Source: Stenotrophomonas sp. 364 (GTDB lineage: Bacteria > Pseudomonadota > Gammaproteobacteria > Xanthomonadales > Xanthomonadaceae). Taken from it: a DNA stretch of 64,000 bases. Of this stretch, positions 45,027-54,690 are shown one piece after another. The position numbers and the translations under genes are program-made. The notes under the pieces were generated by a model. The model searched no databases, had not been told where the DNA came from, and worked only from the letters and a program-made list of their open reading frames with translations. Numbering within the stretch: the first letter of the stretch is position 1; each line of letters begins with the position of its first letter. The stretch is from contig NZ_CP047135.1 in assembly GCF_009832905.1 (NCBI RefSeq), forward strand, positions 3,512,001-3,576,000, read 5' to 3'.

Positions 45027-46447
45027 CGTGTGTCGCGCCAGCCGCCGCCCAGCGCGCGGTACAGCTCCACCCGGGCGATGGCGGCCGCAGCCTGGCTGTT
45101 GGCCAGCGCCGCCTGGTTGTCCAGCGCGATGCGCTGGGTGGTGAGCACGTCCAGCATGTCCACCACGCCCGCCTGGTACTGGCGCCGCGCCGCGTCCAGC
45201 GCGCATTCGCTCTGGTCCACCGCAACCTGCAGCGCGGCACCGCGCTGCTGCTCGGCGGCGTAGCCGTCGATCGCATCATCCACTTCATGCCAGGCCTGCA
45301 GCACGGTGCGCTGGAACTGCAGCGCCGCCTGTTGCTGCTGCAGCCGGCTCACGGCGAGGTTGGCCGTGAGCCGGCCGCCCTGGAATATCGGCAAGCTGAT
45401 CGACGGCCCGATGCTGAAGCGATGCGCGTTCCAGCCGTCCAGTTCATCCAGTTGCTGCGACTGGTAGCCGATGTCGCCGTTGAGGGTGATCCGCGGCAGG
45501 AAGCTGGCCTTGGCCACGCCGATCGAGGCAGTAGCCGCATGCAGCGCTGCCTCGGCACGCCGGATGTCCGGGCGGCGCTCGGCCAGTTCGCTGGGCAGTC
45601 CGGTGGCCATGGCGGGCAGTGCCGGCCAGTCGCGGCGGATGTCGGCAAGGTCTGCATCCAGCGTTTTCGGGGGGTGGCCGAGCAGCATTGCCAGTGCGTT
45701 GCGCAACTGCGCATCGCGATGCCGCAACGGCACCAGGCGGGACTCCAGCGCCGCCACCTGGGCGGCGGCACTGGCCACCTGCAGTGTGCTGGCCACGCCC
45801 TGCGTTTGACGGACGCGGGTCAACCGCGCGATGTCGCGCGCGATGCGCAGGTTGTCCTCGGTGATGGCCAGCAGCTGGCGGGTCGCGCGCAGCTGCAGGT
45901 AGTCGCGCGCGGTTTCGGCCAGCACCGCGGTCTGCACCGCATGGGCGTCCTCAGCGGCGATATCGATGCGCGCGTCGGCCGCCTCCACCTGGCGCCGCAC
46001 GCGGCCCCACAGGTCCAGCTCCCAGCTCACACCGATACCGGTCTGGAGCAGACCGTAATCCTCACGCCCGCCATTGCCGGACGGATCGTTGAGGCCCACT
46101 TCGCTGTTGCGTGCGCGCACGCCACTGGCGGTGGCGCCCACGCTGGGCACGCGCTCGGCCGCAACGATGCCGCGCGCGGCACGGCTCTGCTGCACGCGGT
46201 TGGCGGCCAGCTGGATGTCCAGGTTGGCCTGCAGCGCCTGCGCGGCCAACGCGGCCAGGGTGGGATCCTCGAACCCGGCCCACCACTGTGCATCGCTGGC
46301 CAAGCCGTCAGCGCTGATCGCAGCGCCCTGCCACTGGACGGGCAGCTGCGCGGTCGGGCGCACAAAGTCGGGACCCAGCGTGCAGGCCGTCAACGCCGCG
46401 CACAGCACACCCAGCGGAAGCGCGCGCCAGGGTGCCTTGCCGGTCAT
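45023..46447 (-). CDS. NodT-family outer-membrane factor of tripartite efflux pump
   Basis: 474 residues. It is a lipoprotein by its signal (LGVLCAALTAC with lipobox Cys), then CTLGPDFVRPTAQLPVQW, the usual start of OprM/NodT-type channels. The two OEP repeats follow (LQANLDIQLAANRVQQSRAA; QLDELDGWNAHRFSIGPSIS). Trimers form a TolC-like duct across the outer membrane. The start overlaps the stop of the HlyD-type adaptor by 4 bp, and the MFS pump precedes both, so this is a complete MFS-type tripartite exporter for drugs or toxic compounds. The stop codon is supplied by a REP element, and the encoded end GGGWRDTR lies right at it. Confidence 0.92.
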   Translation of the reverse strand: MTGKAPWRALPLGVLCAALTACTLGPDFVRPTAQLPVQWQGAAISADGLASDAQWWAGFEDPTLAALAAQALQANLDIQLAANRVQQSRAARGIVAAERVPSVGATASGVRARNSEVGLNDPSGNGGREDYGLLQTGIGVSWELDLWGRVRRQVEAADARIDIAAEDAHAVQTAVLAETARDYLQLRATRQLLAITEDNLRIARDIARLTRVRQTQGVASTLQVASAAAQVAALESRLVPLRHRDAQLRNALAMLLGHPPKTLDADLADIRRDWPALPAMATGLPSELAERRPDIRRAEAALHAATASIGVAKASFLPRITLNGDIGYQSQQLDELDGWNAHRFSIGPSISLPIFQGGRLTANLAVSRLQQQQAALQFQRTVLQAWHEVDDAIDGYAAEQQRGAALQVAVDQSECALDAARRQYQAGVVDMLDVLTTQRIALDNQAALANSQAAAAIARVELYRALGGGWRDTR

Positions 46448-47499
46448 GCGCCCACTCCTTCAAGGTCGCGATGGCTGCTGTCCAGGTCGACGCTGGCCTC
46501 CACCGACATGCCCGCACGCAGCTGGCCGAGCAAGGGCTGGTCCTTGTCGAGCACGATCTTGACCGGCACCCGCTGCACCACCTTGGTGAAGTTGCCGGTG
46601 GCATTTTCAGGGGCCACTGCCGCGAAGGTGACGCCCGTGGCGGGGGCGATGCTGTCGATGTGGCCATGCAGCGGCTGGCCGGGGAACACATCCACCTGCA
46701 GGTCCACCGCCTGCCCCGCGCGCATGCGGGTGAGCTGGGTTTCCTGGAAGTTGGCCACCACGAACGCCTGCTGCAGCGGCACCACCGCCAGCACCGGCGT
46801 GCCCGGGGTCAGGTAGGCGCCCACGCGGATCGCGCGACGGCCGACCACGCCGTCGATCGGCGCACGCAGTTCGGTGTGTGACAGGTCCAGTTCGGCCCGC
46901 GCCTGCGCCGCTTCGGCGCGTTGCACCGCCGCCTGCGCAGCCTGCACGCCGGCGCTGAGAATGCCGGTGCGCTGGCGTGCGGTAAGCAGCGCCGCCCGGC
47001 CCTGGTGCAGGTGCGCGCTGGCCACGGCCTGGCGCGACTGGGCCTGCTGCGCGTTCTGCACGGTGCCGGCACCGTCGCGGGCCAGCGCGCCGTAGCGCTG
47101 CTGGTCGGCCTGGGCCAGGGTCAGTTCGGACTGGCTCACATCCAGCGTGGCGCGTGCCTGGTCGATCAGCGAATCCTGCTGGGACAGCGCGGCCTGCGCA
47201 TTGGCCAGCTGCGCACGCGCATTGGCCAGATCGGCACGCGCGGCGGTCAGGGCCACCTGGTAGTCGCGGTCATCGATGCGGGCCAGCACGTCACCGGCCT
47301 TGACCGGTTGATTGTCGGCCACGCGCACTTCGCTGACGAAGCCGGCCACCTTGGGCGCCACCACGGTGAAATCAGCGGTGATGTAGGCATTGTTGGTGCG
47401 CTGGTGGCGGCCGTCGCGCAGCAGCAGCCAGCCGCCGACGGCAAGCACCAGCACGCCTGCGGCGATGACGAAGGGAACGTGTTTTCGGGTGTCGGTCAT
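46444..47499 (-). CDS. HlyD/EmrA-family membrane fusion protein
   Basis: 351 residues. One N-terminal membrane anchor (FVIAAGVLVLAVGGWLLL), then NNAYITADFTVVAPKVAGFV, the biotinyl-lipoyl-like domain typical of EmrA. A long alpha-helical hairpin rich in Ala/Gln (about 90-200) and the second half LSHTELRAPIDGVVGRRAI plus a beta-barrel part follow. It links the MFS pump in the inner membrane to the outer-membrane factor. It lies 21 bp after the MFS gene and overlaps the outer-membrane gene by 4 bp. Confidence 0.93.
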   Translation of the reverse strand: MTDTRKHVPFVIAAGVLVLAVGGWLLLRDGRHQRTNNAYITADFTVVAPKVAGFVSEVRVADNQPVKAGDVLARIDDRDYQVALTAARADLANARAQLANAQAALSQQDSLIDQARATLDVSQSELTLAQADQQRYGALARDGAGTVQNAQQAQSRQAVASAHLHQGRAALLTARQRTGILSAGVQAAQAAVQRAEAAQARAELDLSHTELRAPIDGVVGRRAIRVGAYLTPGTPVLAVVPLQQAFVVANFQETQLTRMRAGQAVDLQVDVFPGQPLHGHIDSIAPATGVTFAAVAPENATGNFTKVVQRVPVKIVLDKDQPLLGQLRAGMSVEASVDLDSSHRDLEGVGA

Positions 47500-47520
47500 G
47501 GAGAAAGTCCTGGCGTTTTT

Positions 47521-49065
47521 TCAAGCCACGGCGCGTGGCGGGAAGATGCGGGTGGGCAGCCATGGAATCAGCGCGATCAACGCGACAGCGACCACGGCAA
47601 CCAGCAGGTAGAGATCGGCGGCGGTGAGTGCGACCACCTGCGCATGCAGGCGCGCGCCCAGCGACGGCGACGCGGCGGCGTCCAGCCACGGCGCGTTGCC
47701 CAGGCGGTCCACCAGCGCGGTGGAATGCAGGTGATTGCGCGCGGTGGTCACCGCCTCAAGGACACCCCCGGCCAGCACGGCGGCAAAGCCCTTGACCGTG
47801 TTGAACCAGGCCGAGGCGAACGGGCCATCGGCCGGCGCCAGGCTGCCGGTGGCCAGCAGCAACAACGGCAGCACCGCCATCGGCTGGGCGAAGATCTGCA
47901 CCAGTTGCAGCAGCACGAAGTTGTCGCGGTTCCAGTCGGTGCCCAGCTGGCTGCCCAGCCAACAGGCCAGCGCCAGCAGCGCCAACCCGGTGGCCTGCAC
48001 CCAGCGACAGTCCACCCGGCGCTGGTTGAGCAGCGTGGCCACCAACGGCAGTGCCAGCAGCTGCGGAAGGGCCACCCACAGCATCAACGGCGCGGTCTGC
48101 AGCGGGCGGTAGCCCTGCACCTGGGCCAGGAAGCTGGAGGGAATCAGGATCACCGCCAGCAGCACGAACAGCACCCCGCCCAGGGTGATCAGCGCGTAAG
48201 TGAGGTTGCGGTTGGCCAGCAGCTGCAGCTTGAAGAACGGCAGCGGGTGCGACCATTCGTTGTAGAGGAACAGCAGCAGCAGGCCGCTGCCGCCGCCCAG
48301 CAGCGTGCAGATCAGCGGCGAGGCGAACCAGTCCAGCCGCGGCCCCTGCACCAGGCCCAGCACCAGCATCACCAGCGCCGGCAGGCCCAACGCCAGGCCC
48401 AACCCGTTGAACTGTGCAAACCGCTCCAGCCGCAGCGGATCCTGCGGCAGGCCCCAGCCAACCATGGCGATGGCCGCGATGCACCACGGCACGATCTGCC
48501 AGAACGCCCAGTGCCAGCCCACGTACTCCACCCACAGCGCCGCCATCGGCGTGCCCAGGCTGGGTCCGAACGTGGCGGTCAGTGCGTAGCCGGCCAGCCC
48601 GTACAACTTGATGCCCGGTGGCAGGAAGCGCAGCGCCACGCTCATCAGCAGCGGCGGCAACGCGCCGCCGGCCAAGCCCTGCAGCGCGCGCAGGATCATT
48701 AAGGAGGGCAGGTCCGGGGCCAGCGGGCAGAGCACGCCCAGCAGCATGAACGCGCCGATCATGCACATCGCGAAACGCCGCAGCGAGAACGTCACCGCGC
48801 ACCACGGCGCGAATGCCATCGCACTGACCGACATCGCCGTGTACACCGCCACGATCCAGCTGCCCGCATCGACGCTGAAACCCATCGCACCGCGGATGTC
48901 GGCCAGCGCGACCTTGGTGACGTTTTCGTTGATGCCCGAGATCAGCACCGCCAGCAGCACGCCGCACAGGCCCACCGCCAGACGCGGGCTCAGCACGGCC
49001 TGCGGCGGCGACGTCGGTGCGGCAGGTGCGGCGGCGACCGGCACCGGTGCGCTCAGCGCATTCAT
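47521..49065 (-). CDS. DHA2-family MFS drug transporter (EmrB-like)
   Basis: 514 residues with about 14 membrane segments. Typical motifs are VALADIRGAMGFSVDAGSWI, FSLRRFAMCMIGAFMLLGVL and ILRALQGLAGGALPPLL. It should export hydrophobic drugs or metabolites with proton influx. It is the first gene of the MFS-adaptor-outer membrane operon. S. maltophilia has a known EmrCAB pump whose gene order starts with the outer-membrane factor; the order here is different, so this is probably a separate pump. A LysR-type gene (49247-50155) lies upstream on the same strand and may regulate it. Confidence 0.92.
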   Translation of the reverse strand: MNALSAPVPVAAAPAAPTSPPQAVLSPRLAVGLCGVLLAVLISGINENVTKVALADIRGAMGFSVDAGSWIVAVYTAMSVSAMAFAPWCAVTFSLRRFAMCMIGAFMLLGVLCPLAPDLPSLMILRALQGLAGGALPPLLMSVALRFLPPGIKLYGLAGYALTATFGPSLGTPMAALWVEYVGWHWAFWQIVPWCIAAIAMVGWGLPQDPLRLERFAQFNGLGLALGLPALVMLVLGLVQGPRLDWFASPLICTLLGGGSGLLLLFLYNEWSHPLPFFKLQLLANRNLTYALITLGGVLFVLLAVILIPSSFLAQVQGYRPLQTAPLMLWVALPQLLALPLVATLLNQRRVDCRWVQATGLALLALACWLGSQLGTDWNRDNFVLLQLVQIFAQPMAVLPLLLLATGSLAPADGPFASAWFNTVKGFAAVLAGGVLEAVTTARNHLHSTALVDRLGNAPWLDAAASPSLGARLHAQVVALTAADLYLLVAVVAVALIALIPWLPTRIFPPRAVA

Positions 49066-49246
49066 CGCTCACCACCGCTAACGGCACGGTGCACGGCATA
49101 CAGCAGGAACATGGCGACCACTCCACGACGGGGAGCGGCAGTCTAGGCAGTGCGCATGCTGCGGAAAATGCTGTGCCGGCCAATCCTGGAATGCATCAGG
49201 CGCACGCCTCGAGCGTCACCCTGCACGCTCCGCCCGCGTCCCCAAC

Positions 49247-50155
49247 TCAGGCCAGGCCTGACTGTGCGTCACACAGGGCCTTGATGCTGCGGCGCAGCCA
49301 ACGATGCGCCAGATCGCTGTCCAGGCGCGGGTGCCATGCCTGCACCACAACGGCCGTACTGACCGGAATCGGCAGTTCGAACAGCCGCAGCGGCACGCCC
49401 AGCCGTTCCAGCCGGCCCAGCATCACGCTTGGCATCTGCGGCAGGATCAGGTCCGAGTCGGCCGCGGCGAAGATCGCCGAATGGAAGGTGGGCATGATCT
49501 GCGCCACCCGGCGCTGCAGGCCCTGCGTGGTCAGGTAATCGTCGATCGGCCCATGTGCGCGCCCGCGCCGCGACACGGCGATGTGGTCGTAGGCGACGAA
49601 CCGCTGCACGGTGATCTCTTCGGCGAACAGCGGATGGTCCTCGCGCGCGGCCCCGAAGAACGAGGTACTGAACAGGTTCTGCACCTTGGTGTCGGCACCG
49701 TGCTTGCCAGCGGTGCTGATGTGCAGGTCGATGCGGCCCTGCTGCATGGCATCGTCATCGCCGTCGCCTTCGGGCACGAAGCGCAAGACCGCGCGCGGTG
49801 CCTGGGCCTGGAACAGCTCGCGCATGCGACCGCCGTAGGTGCCCACGAACACATCGTTGGCGCGGATGCTGAAGGTGCGCTCCAGGGTCAGCATGTCGAC
49901 CTCGCGGCCGGCGTTGAACACCAGGTGCGCCTGTTCGATCACCTCACGCACCTGCTCGCGCAGTTGCAGCGCGCGCGGGGTGGGCGCCAGCCCCCGGCCC
50001 GAGCGCACCAGCACCGGGTCGCCCACCGCCTCTCGGATGCGCCCCAGGGTGCGGCTCATCGCCGGCGCGCTCAGGTTCATCCGCCGCGCAGCACCTACTA
50101 CGCTCCCCTCCTCGATCAGCACATCCAGGGCAAGCAGCAGGTTCAGGTCGGGCAT
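49247..50155 (-). CDS. LysR-family transcriptional regulator
   Basis: 302 residues. The winged helix-turn-helix occupies about 1-60 (MPDLNLLLALDVLIEEGSVVGAARRMNLSAPAMSRTLGRI), and the effector domain about 90-300. It resembles the NahR/NodD-like subgroup by LALDVLIEEGSV and APTPRALQL. It lies upstream of the MFS efflux operon in the same direction with 181 bp between, so it could be cotranscribed or be an activator of it. The gene upstream is divergent (universal stress protein). Confidence 0.9.
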   Translation of the reverse strand: MPDLNLLLALDVLIEEGSVVGAARRMNLSAPAMSRTLGRIREAVGDPVLVRSGRGLAPTPRALQLREQVREVIEQAHLVFNAGREVDMLTLERTFSIRANDVFVGTYGGRMRELFQAQAPRAVLRFVPEGDGDDDAMQQGRIDLHISTAGKHGADTKVQNLFSTSFFGAAREDHPLFAEEITVQRFVAYDHIAVSRRGRAHGPIDDYLTTQGLQRRVAQIMPTFHSAIFAAADSDLILPQMPSVMLGRLERLGVPLRLFELPIPVSTAVVVQAWHPRLDSDLAHRWLRRSIKALCDAQSGLA

Positions 50156-50303
50156 GGCGGCGGCGCGTAGGGAGTATGGCAGTCACTTTACGGCATGCCA
50201 ATTCGAGGATTCGTGCGTTTGACGCAATCCATGCCTGCGGCGCACGGCATGGGTGTGCGCGGTGCTTTGCGCGAGCATCCCCGTCCCCCCTGCGAGATGC
50301 CGC

Positions 50304-50750
50304 ATGTTCACCACCATTCTCGTCGCCATCGACAGCGGCCCCCAGCATGCCCACGTGCTGGCACTGGCCGCGTCACTGGCCACCCCGCACACCCGCCTGC
50401 ATCTGCTGTGCGTGCTGGACCCCGCCTTTGCGCTGGCCGACGATGCGCCGCCTGCCGACCGCACCGAGTACGTGGCCGCCGACGACCAGCACCATCAGGC
50501 CGTGCAGCTGCTGACCACCGCGCTGGACCAGCTGCGCGAGCGCGGCATCGATGGGGTGGCCAGCCACCCGGCCGGGGAACCGGCCCAGGTGCTATGCGAT
50601 TACGCCCGCCAGCACGACTGCGACCTGATTGTCATCGGCCACCGGCATCTTTCCCGGATGGAGCGGCTGTTCGAGCGTTCCGTCGGTCAATGGACCATCG
50701 ACCACGCCCCCTGCCCGGTGCTGGTCGAGGTCCGCGACGCCGTTCCCTGA
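50304..50750 (+). CDS. universal stress protein (UspA family)
   Basis: 148 residues from ATG 50304 (MFTTILVAIDSGPQHAHVLA). The nucleotide-binding fold is complete. The first strand carries Asp (VAID), and the C-terminal motif G-x2-G-x9-G-x-S appears in variant form as VIGHRHLSRMERLFERSVGQWTIDHAPCPVLV. The glycines usually holding ATP are partly replaced (GHRHLSR), so ATP binding is uncertain. It is followed by a small gene after 18 bp. Confidence 0.88.
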   Translation: MFTTILVAIDSGPQHAHVLALAASLATPHTRLHLLCVLDPAFALADDAPPADRTEYVAADDQHHQAVQLLTTALDQLRERGIDGVASHPAGEPAQVLCDYARQHDCDLIVIGHRHLSRMERLFERSVGQWTIDHAPCPVLVEVRDAVP

Positions 50751-50768
50751 CACCTTCGCAGGTCACCC

Positions 50769-51245
50769 ATGCCCCACCGCACCCCCGCCTCCCCCACCCG
50801 GGTCAGCTACCAGCCGATCGGCCGGCGCTGCAACGCCGTCGAGCAGCGCCTGCTGTGCGCGCTGCGCCGCGTGGCCGACCCCACGACCCGCGACGACGCC
50901 GTCGCCCTGCTGGGCGGCCTTGGCCTGGATGCCGATGGCATCGGCGCCTTCACTACGTTGGTGCCGCTGCTGCGCACCGGCCCCGCGCCGATCGAACTGC
51001 TGCAACCGGGCTCACCGTTCATTGGCGCCACCGAACTGGACCTGCTGGCCTGCGTGCGCCGATTGTCGCAATGGCGCCATCCGCGCCCGCGTGCACACCA
51101 CGACGGCGATGCCACGGTGGCGCTGCGCGACCAGCTGGCGCAGTGTGCCCAGGCGGCACGCCAGGCCGACCTCGGCCTGCGCCTCACCACGCTGTCACCG
51201 GTGGGCCTGCGCCTGCTCGATCCGGCGGCATGGGTACGCGGCTGA
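50769..51245 (+). CDS. hypothetical protein, 158 aa
   Basis: No family recognised. The protein begins MPHRTPASPTRVSYQPIGRR and is mostly helical by appearance (VEQRLLCALRRVADPTTRDDAVALLGGLGLDAD). It has two more Leu-rich helices (GATELDLLACVRRLSQW and VALRDQLAQCAQAARQADL). Cytosolic, no signal peptide. It is 18 bp after the universal stress gene, so the two are likely cotranscribed, and convergent with the diguanylate cyclase gene. Confidence 0.68.
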   Translation: MPHRTPASPTRVSYQPIGRRCNAVEQRLLCALRRVADPTTRDDAVALLGGLGLDADGIGAFTTLVPLLRTGPAPIELLQPGSPFIGATELDLLACVRRLSQWRHPRPRAHHDGDATVALRDQLAQCAQAARQADLGLRLTTLSPVGLRLLDPAAWVRG

Positions 51246-51272
51246 CTGGAACGGGGTGTGCCTCTGACGCTG

Positions 51273-52706
51273 TCAACGCGGCTCGGGCAGCCGGCCTTCC
51301 ACCACGCGATTGCGGCCGGCGCGCTTGGCGTCGTACAGCGCGGCATCGGTCGCGGCCAGCAACGTGCCGGGGTCGACCGAGGTGATCAGTGCCACGTGCG
51401 CCACCCCGATGCTGATGGTGGCACCCACGCTGCCGACCGGGTCGGTGGTGGCCAGGCGCAACCGCTCCACCGCCAGGCGCATGGTCTCGGCCAGGGCCAG
51501 CGCGCCGTCGCGGGTCGTGCCTGACACCACTACCGCAAACTCCTCGCCGCCATAGCGGGCCACCACGTCGGTGCCACGGGTAGCGCATCCGGACAGCGCG
51601 GTGGCCACGGCACGCAGGCAGGCGTCGCCCAGCGGGTGGCCGAAGCGGTCGTTGAATGCCTTGAAATGATCGATGTCCACCATCAGCAACGCCATGCCCT
51701 GGCCGCTGCGCCGCGCGCGGCTCCACTCGGCCTGCAGCGCCTGATCGAACGCGCGGCGGTTGGCCACCCCGGTCAGCGCATCCACCCGCGTCAGCACGTC
51801 CAACTGATCCTGGCGCTCCATCGCGCGCACCTGCATCACCACCCCGCGCAGGCCTGAGCCCAGCGTGGCCAACGCAAAGCCGACCACGGCCAAATGCGGG
51901 TGTGCCTTCACCATGACCGCTGATACCACCAGCAAGGCCGCCGGCAGGATCAACGGGCTGCCGGCACGTACGGCCAGGGCCAGGCGGCGCGGCGTGGCAT
52001 CGCCCCGTTCCGGATCATCGCGCAGCGCCATCACTGCCAGCAGCAGGAACGGCAGGTCGATCAGCAGGTCGCTGGGGCCGCCGTAGCTGGCATCGGTGGC
52101 GAAGTGGTTGATGTAGAACGCCATCGCCATGTACAGCCATGCGTAGAGGGTCAACGCGCGGAAGAACACCCGTCGCGGTGCGTCCTCGCTGGCCAGGTAG
52201 CGCACCAGCGCGAACACGGCGATGAACAGGTTCTCGATGTCGAACATCATGCGCAGGCTGCCAAGGCCCGGCTCGGGTGCATCGCTCAGCGTGGCGAAAG
52301 AAAAGGTATGCACGAAGAACATGTAGCCCAGCAGCAATGCCAGCGCGCCGTCGATGAGGATCAGGTACCACGGCTCGTGCCGGGGATGGGCCATGGCGAA
52401 GGTCAACGGCACCCCGTACAGCACGTAAAAGAGCATGCTCGCGCCCGGGGTGGCATCCGGCGTGCCCAGCCCGATTTCCTGGTACATGTTCAGGGCCATG
52501 CCCCCTGCCCACAACAGCATGCCCACCACGAGCGCGAACCAGCCTACGCGGGCATCGCTTCTGTGCATGCGCCTCAGGCACGCCAGCGCCGCCAACAGCG
52601 GCGCACCGATCAGGAACGAAAACGACACCGCCTGCGCATGGCCCGGCACCAGCACCAGGGCCAATCCGTGGCACACGATGTACAACGCCGCCAACACAGC
52701 TGCCAT
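51273..52706 (-). CDS. membrane-bound diguanylate cyclase (GGDEF)
   Basis: 477 residues from ATG 52706 ([20 protein letters not shown]). About eight membrane helices cover residues 1-290, a MASE-like sensory part. The GGDEF domain (about 315-475) starts [18 protein letters not shown] and has the catalytic GGEEF (RYGGEEFAV). The inhibitory I-site RxxD is present five residues before it (RGTD). It should make cyclic di-GMP at the inner membrane with product feedback. No EAL domain. The frame is open further upstream, but the first hydrophobic helix begins at this ATG. It is divergent from the L,D-transpeptidase gene. Confidence 0.92.
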   Translation of the reverse strand: MAAVLAALYIVCHGLALVLVPGHAQAVSFSFLIGAPLLAALACLRRMHRSDARVGWFALVVGMLLWAGGMALNMYQEIGLGTPDATPGASMLFYVLYGVPLTFAMAHPRHEPWYLILIDGALALLLGYMFFVHTFSFATLSDAPEPGLGSLRMMFDIENLFIAVFALVRYLASEDAPRRVFFRALTLYAWLYMAMAFYINHFATDASYGGPSDLLIDLPFLLLAVMALRDDPERGDATPRRLALAVRAGSPLILPAALLVVSAVMVKAHPHLAVVGFALATLGSGLRGVVMQVRAMERQDQLDVLTRVDALTGVANRRAFDQALQAEWSRARRSGQGMALLMVDIDHFKAFNDRFGHPLGDACLRAVATALSGCATRGTDVVARYGGEEFAVVVSGTTRDGALALAETMRLAVERLRLATTDPVGSVGATISIGVAHVALITSVDPGTLLAATDAALYDAKRAGRNRVVEGRLPEPR

Positions 52707-52899
52707 GCCATCCCCGCCCGGATGCGATGTGGACCCACGATACCGCCTTTGCCGTGCACCCGCTGCAGCGGCACGCATCACTTCACAGCCCCTGCACGCA
52801 CGCTGCCGTGGCGCTGCGCTCAGCTGCGCGTCAGCGTTTTCACGACAGCCGTGCACACCGCTACGGCATGGTGCAGGTGAGCCTGCCCTGGAGTATTCA

Positions 52900-53865
52900 A
52901 TGCCGCTGCGCCCCACTGCCCCTGTTTCGCTGCTGGTGCTGGCCCTTGCCAGTGCTACGCCCGCATTTGCCCAGCAACCGGCTGCCCTGCCGGCACCGGT
53001 TGCCGAGAGCAGCACACCCGCCACCGGTCCGCGCTCGGACCTGCACGCGCAGGTACTGCTGGATCGTGCGCATTTCTCGCCCGGCCAGATCGATGGCCTG
53101 ACCGGCTCCAACCAGAAGCGCGCGGTGGCCGGCTTCCAGGCCGCTCGCGGCCTCAAGGTCACCGGCGAGCTTGATGACGCCACCTGGCAGGCGCTGCAGC
53201 CGGACGCCACCCCGGTGCTGGCGCGCTACACGCTCACCGCCGAGGACGTGGCCGGCCCGTTCGCGCCAATTCCGAAGAAGCCGGCCGAGCAGGCCAAACT
53301 GAAGGCGCTTGGTTACGCATCGGTGGAGGAAGCGCTGGGCGAGCGCTTCCACGCGTCGCCCGAGCTGCTGCGCGCACTCAACCCCGGCGTGGACCTGGCC
53401 AAGGCCGGCAGCGAGATCCAGGTGCCCAACATCGCACCGGGCACGTTGCCCAAGGCCACCAAACTGGTGATCGACAAATCCGATTCCACGCTGCGCCTGT
53501 ACGACGCACAGGGCAAGGTCTACGCACAGTTCCCGGTGTCGTCGGGCAGCAAGCACGACCCGCTGCCGATCGGTAAATGGAAGATCCTCGGCATCTCGCG
53601 CGAGCCGACCTTCCACTACAACCCCAAGCTGTTCTGGGATGCCAGCAAGAAGGAAAGCAAGGCGCTGCTGCCGCCGGGTCCGAACAACCCGGTGGGCCGG
53701 GTCTGGATCGACATATCCAAGCCGCACTACGGCCTGCACGGCACGCCCGAGCCGGGCCACGTGGGCAAGACCGAATCGCACGGCTGCGTGCGCATGACCA
53801 ACTGGGACGCGCTGCAGGTGGCCGACGCGGTGGATGCATCGGTACCGGTGGTGATGCAGGAGTAA
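52900..53865 (+). CDS. L,D-transpeptidase with peptidoglycan-binding domain
   Basis: 321 residues from ATG 52900 ([20 protein letters not shown]), with a signal peptide cut after PAFA (24). A PG_binding_1 domain (about 45-95: [29 protein letters not shown]) is followed by a linker. The YkuD catalytic domain (about 185-320) has the active-site motif [10 protein letters not shown], with nucleophile Cys296 and the preceding His. It works in the periplasm, making 3-3 peptide crosslinks or attaching proteins to peptidoglycan. The M23 peptidase gene begins 4 bp downstream, so a crosslinking and a cleaving enzyme are made together. Confidence 0.93.
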   Translation: MPLRPTAPVSLLVLALASATPAFAQQPAALPAPVAESSTPATGPRSDLHAQVLLDRAHFSPGQIDGLTGSNQKRAVAGFQAARGLKVTGELDDATWQALQPDATPVLARYTLTAEDVAGPFAPIPKKPAEQAKLKALGYASVEEALGERFHASPELLRALNPGVDLAKAGSEIQVPNIAPGTLPKATKLVIDKSDSTLRLYDAQGKVYAQFPVSSGSKHDPLPIGKWKILGISREPTFHYNPKLFWDASKKESKALLPPGPNNPVGRVWIDISKPHYGLHGTPEPGHVGKTESHGCVRMTNWDALQVADAVDASVPVVMQE

Positions 53866-53869
53866 CCGG

Positions 53870-54568
53870 ATGAAACTGACCAAGCTGCTGGCACTGGGAC
53901 TGGTGGTCGGGATCGCCGGCTGGTGGTGGCTGGGCCCGGTGGTGAACGGCCCGGGCACGGGTGCGGGTGCCGATGCAACGCCCGCGATGCCGGTGCCCGC
54001 TCCGGCCGACCCGGCCACGTTGGTGGCCTCCAGCCGGGCCGCGCCGACCGCCATGGCCAGCAGTGCGGCCCCGGCAACGCCGCCGGCCCCCTCACCTGCC
54101 CCGACGGTGTCCACCCCGGCAGACGGCAGCGCGCTGTTGCTGCCGGTGCAGGGCATCACCGCCGCCCAGCTGCAGGACACCTTCACCGACGCCCGCAGCG
54201 AAGGCCGCGTGCACGATGCCATCGACATTCTGGCGCCGGCCGGCACCCCCGTGCTGGCGGTGGCCGATGGCACCATCGAGAAGCTGTTCAACAGCGATCG
54301 CGGCGGGCTGACGGTGTACCAGTTCGAACCCGGTGGGCGGTATTGCTACTACTACGCCCACCTTGAGCGCTATGCCGACGGCCTGGCCGAGAAGCAGACC
54401 GTCACCCGCGGCCAGGTCATCGGCTACGTCGGCAGCACCGGCAATGCCAGCCCGGAGGCCCCGCACCTGCATTTCGAGATCCATACCCTGGGCCCGGAAA
54501 AGCACTGGTGGGAGGGCGCCTCGCTGAATCCCTACCCGGTGCTGCGCGGCGAGCAGCGGCTGCCCTGA
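53870..54568 (+). CDS. M23 family metallopeptidase (LytM-type)
   Basis: 232 residues. An N-terminal membrane anchor (LLALGLVVGIAGWWWLG) is followed by a long Ala/Pro/Ser-rich linker (about 25-85). The LytM domain (about 90-225) has the zinc ligands in GRVHDAIDI (H-x3-D) and HLHFEI (H-x-H), the complete set for activity. It should cut peptide crosslinks in peptidoglycan in the periplasm. Because it retains all ligands, it is an enzyme rather than an EnvC-like activator. Start 4 bp after the L,D-transpeptidase stop. Confidence 0.92.
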   Translation: MKLTKLLALGLVVGIAGWWWLGPVVNGPGTGAGADATPAMPVPAPADPATLVASSRAAPTAMASSAAPATPPAPSPAPTVSTPADGSALLLPVQGITAAQLQDTFTDARSEGRVHDAIDILAPAGTPVLAVADGTIEKLFNSDRGGLTVYQFEPGGRYCYYYAHLERYADGLAEKQTVTRGQVIGYVGSTGNASPEAPHLHFEIHTLGPEKHWWEGASLNPYPVLRGEQRLP

Positions 54569-54690
54569 GCCCGCCCCGGGGTGCGGCGGCCCGCTTGAAC
54601 AGCCGCCGATGGCCGGCCCGCCCCGAAGATGCGAAAATCCCTTCCCCTTTCAGGCCGGCGCATTGGCGCCGGCCGCATACCCGAGATTCC

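Noticed and set aside
46921..48702. Glutamine/arginine-rich open frame opposite the efflux genes
   Set aside because: Low-complexity shadow of the HlyD and MFS genes, which are clear homologues on the other strand.
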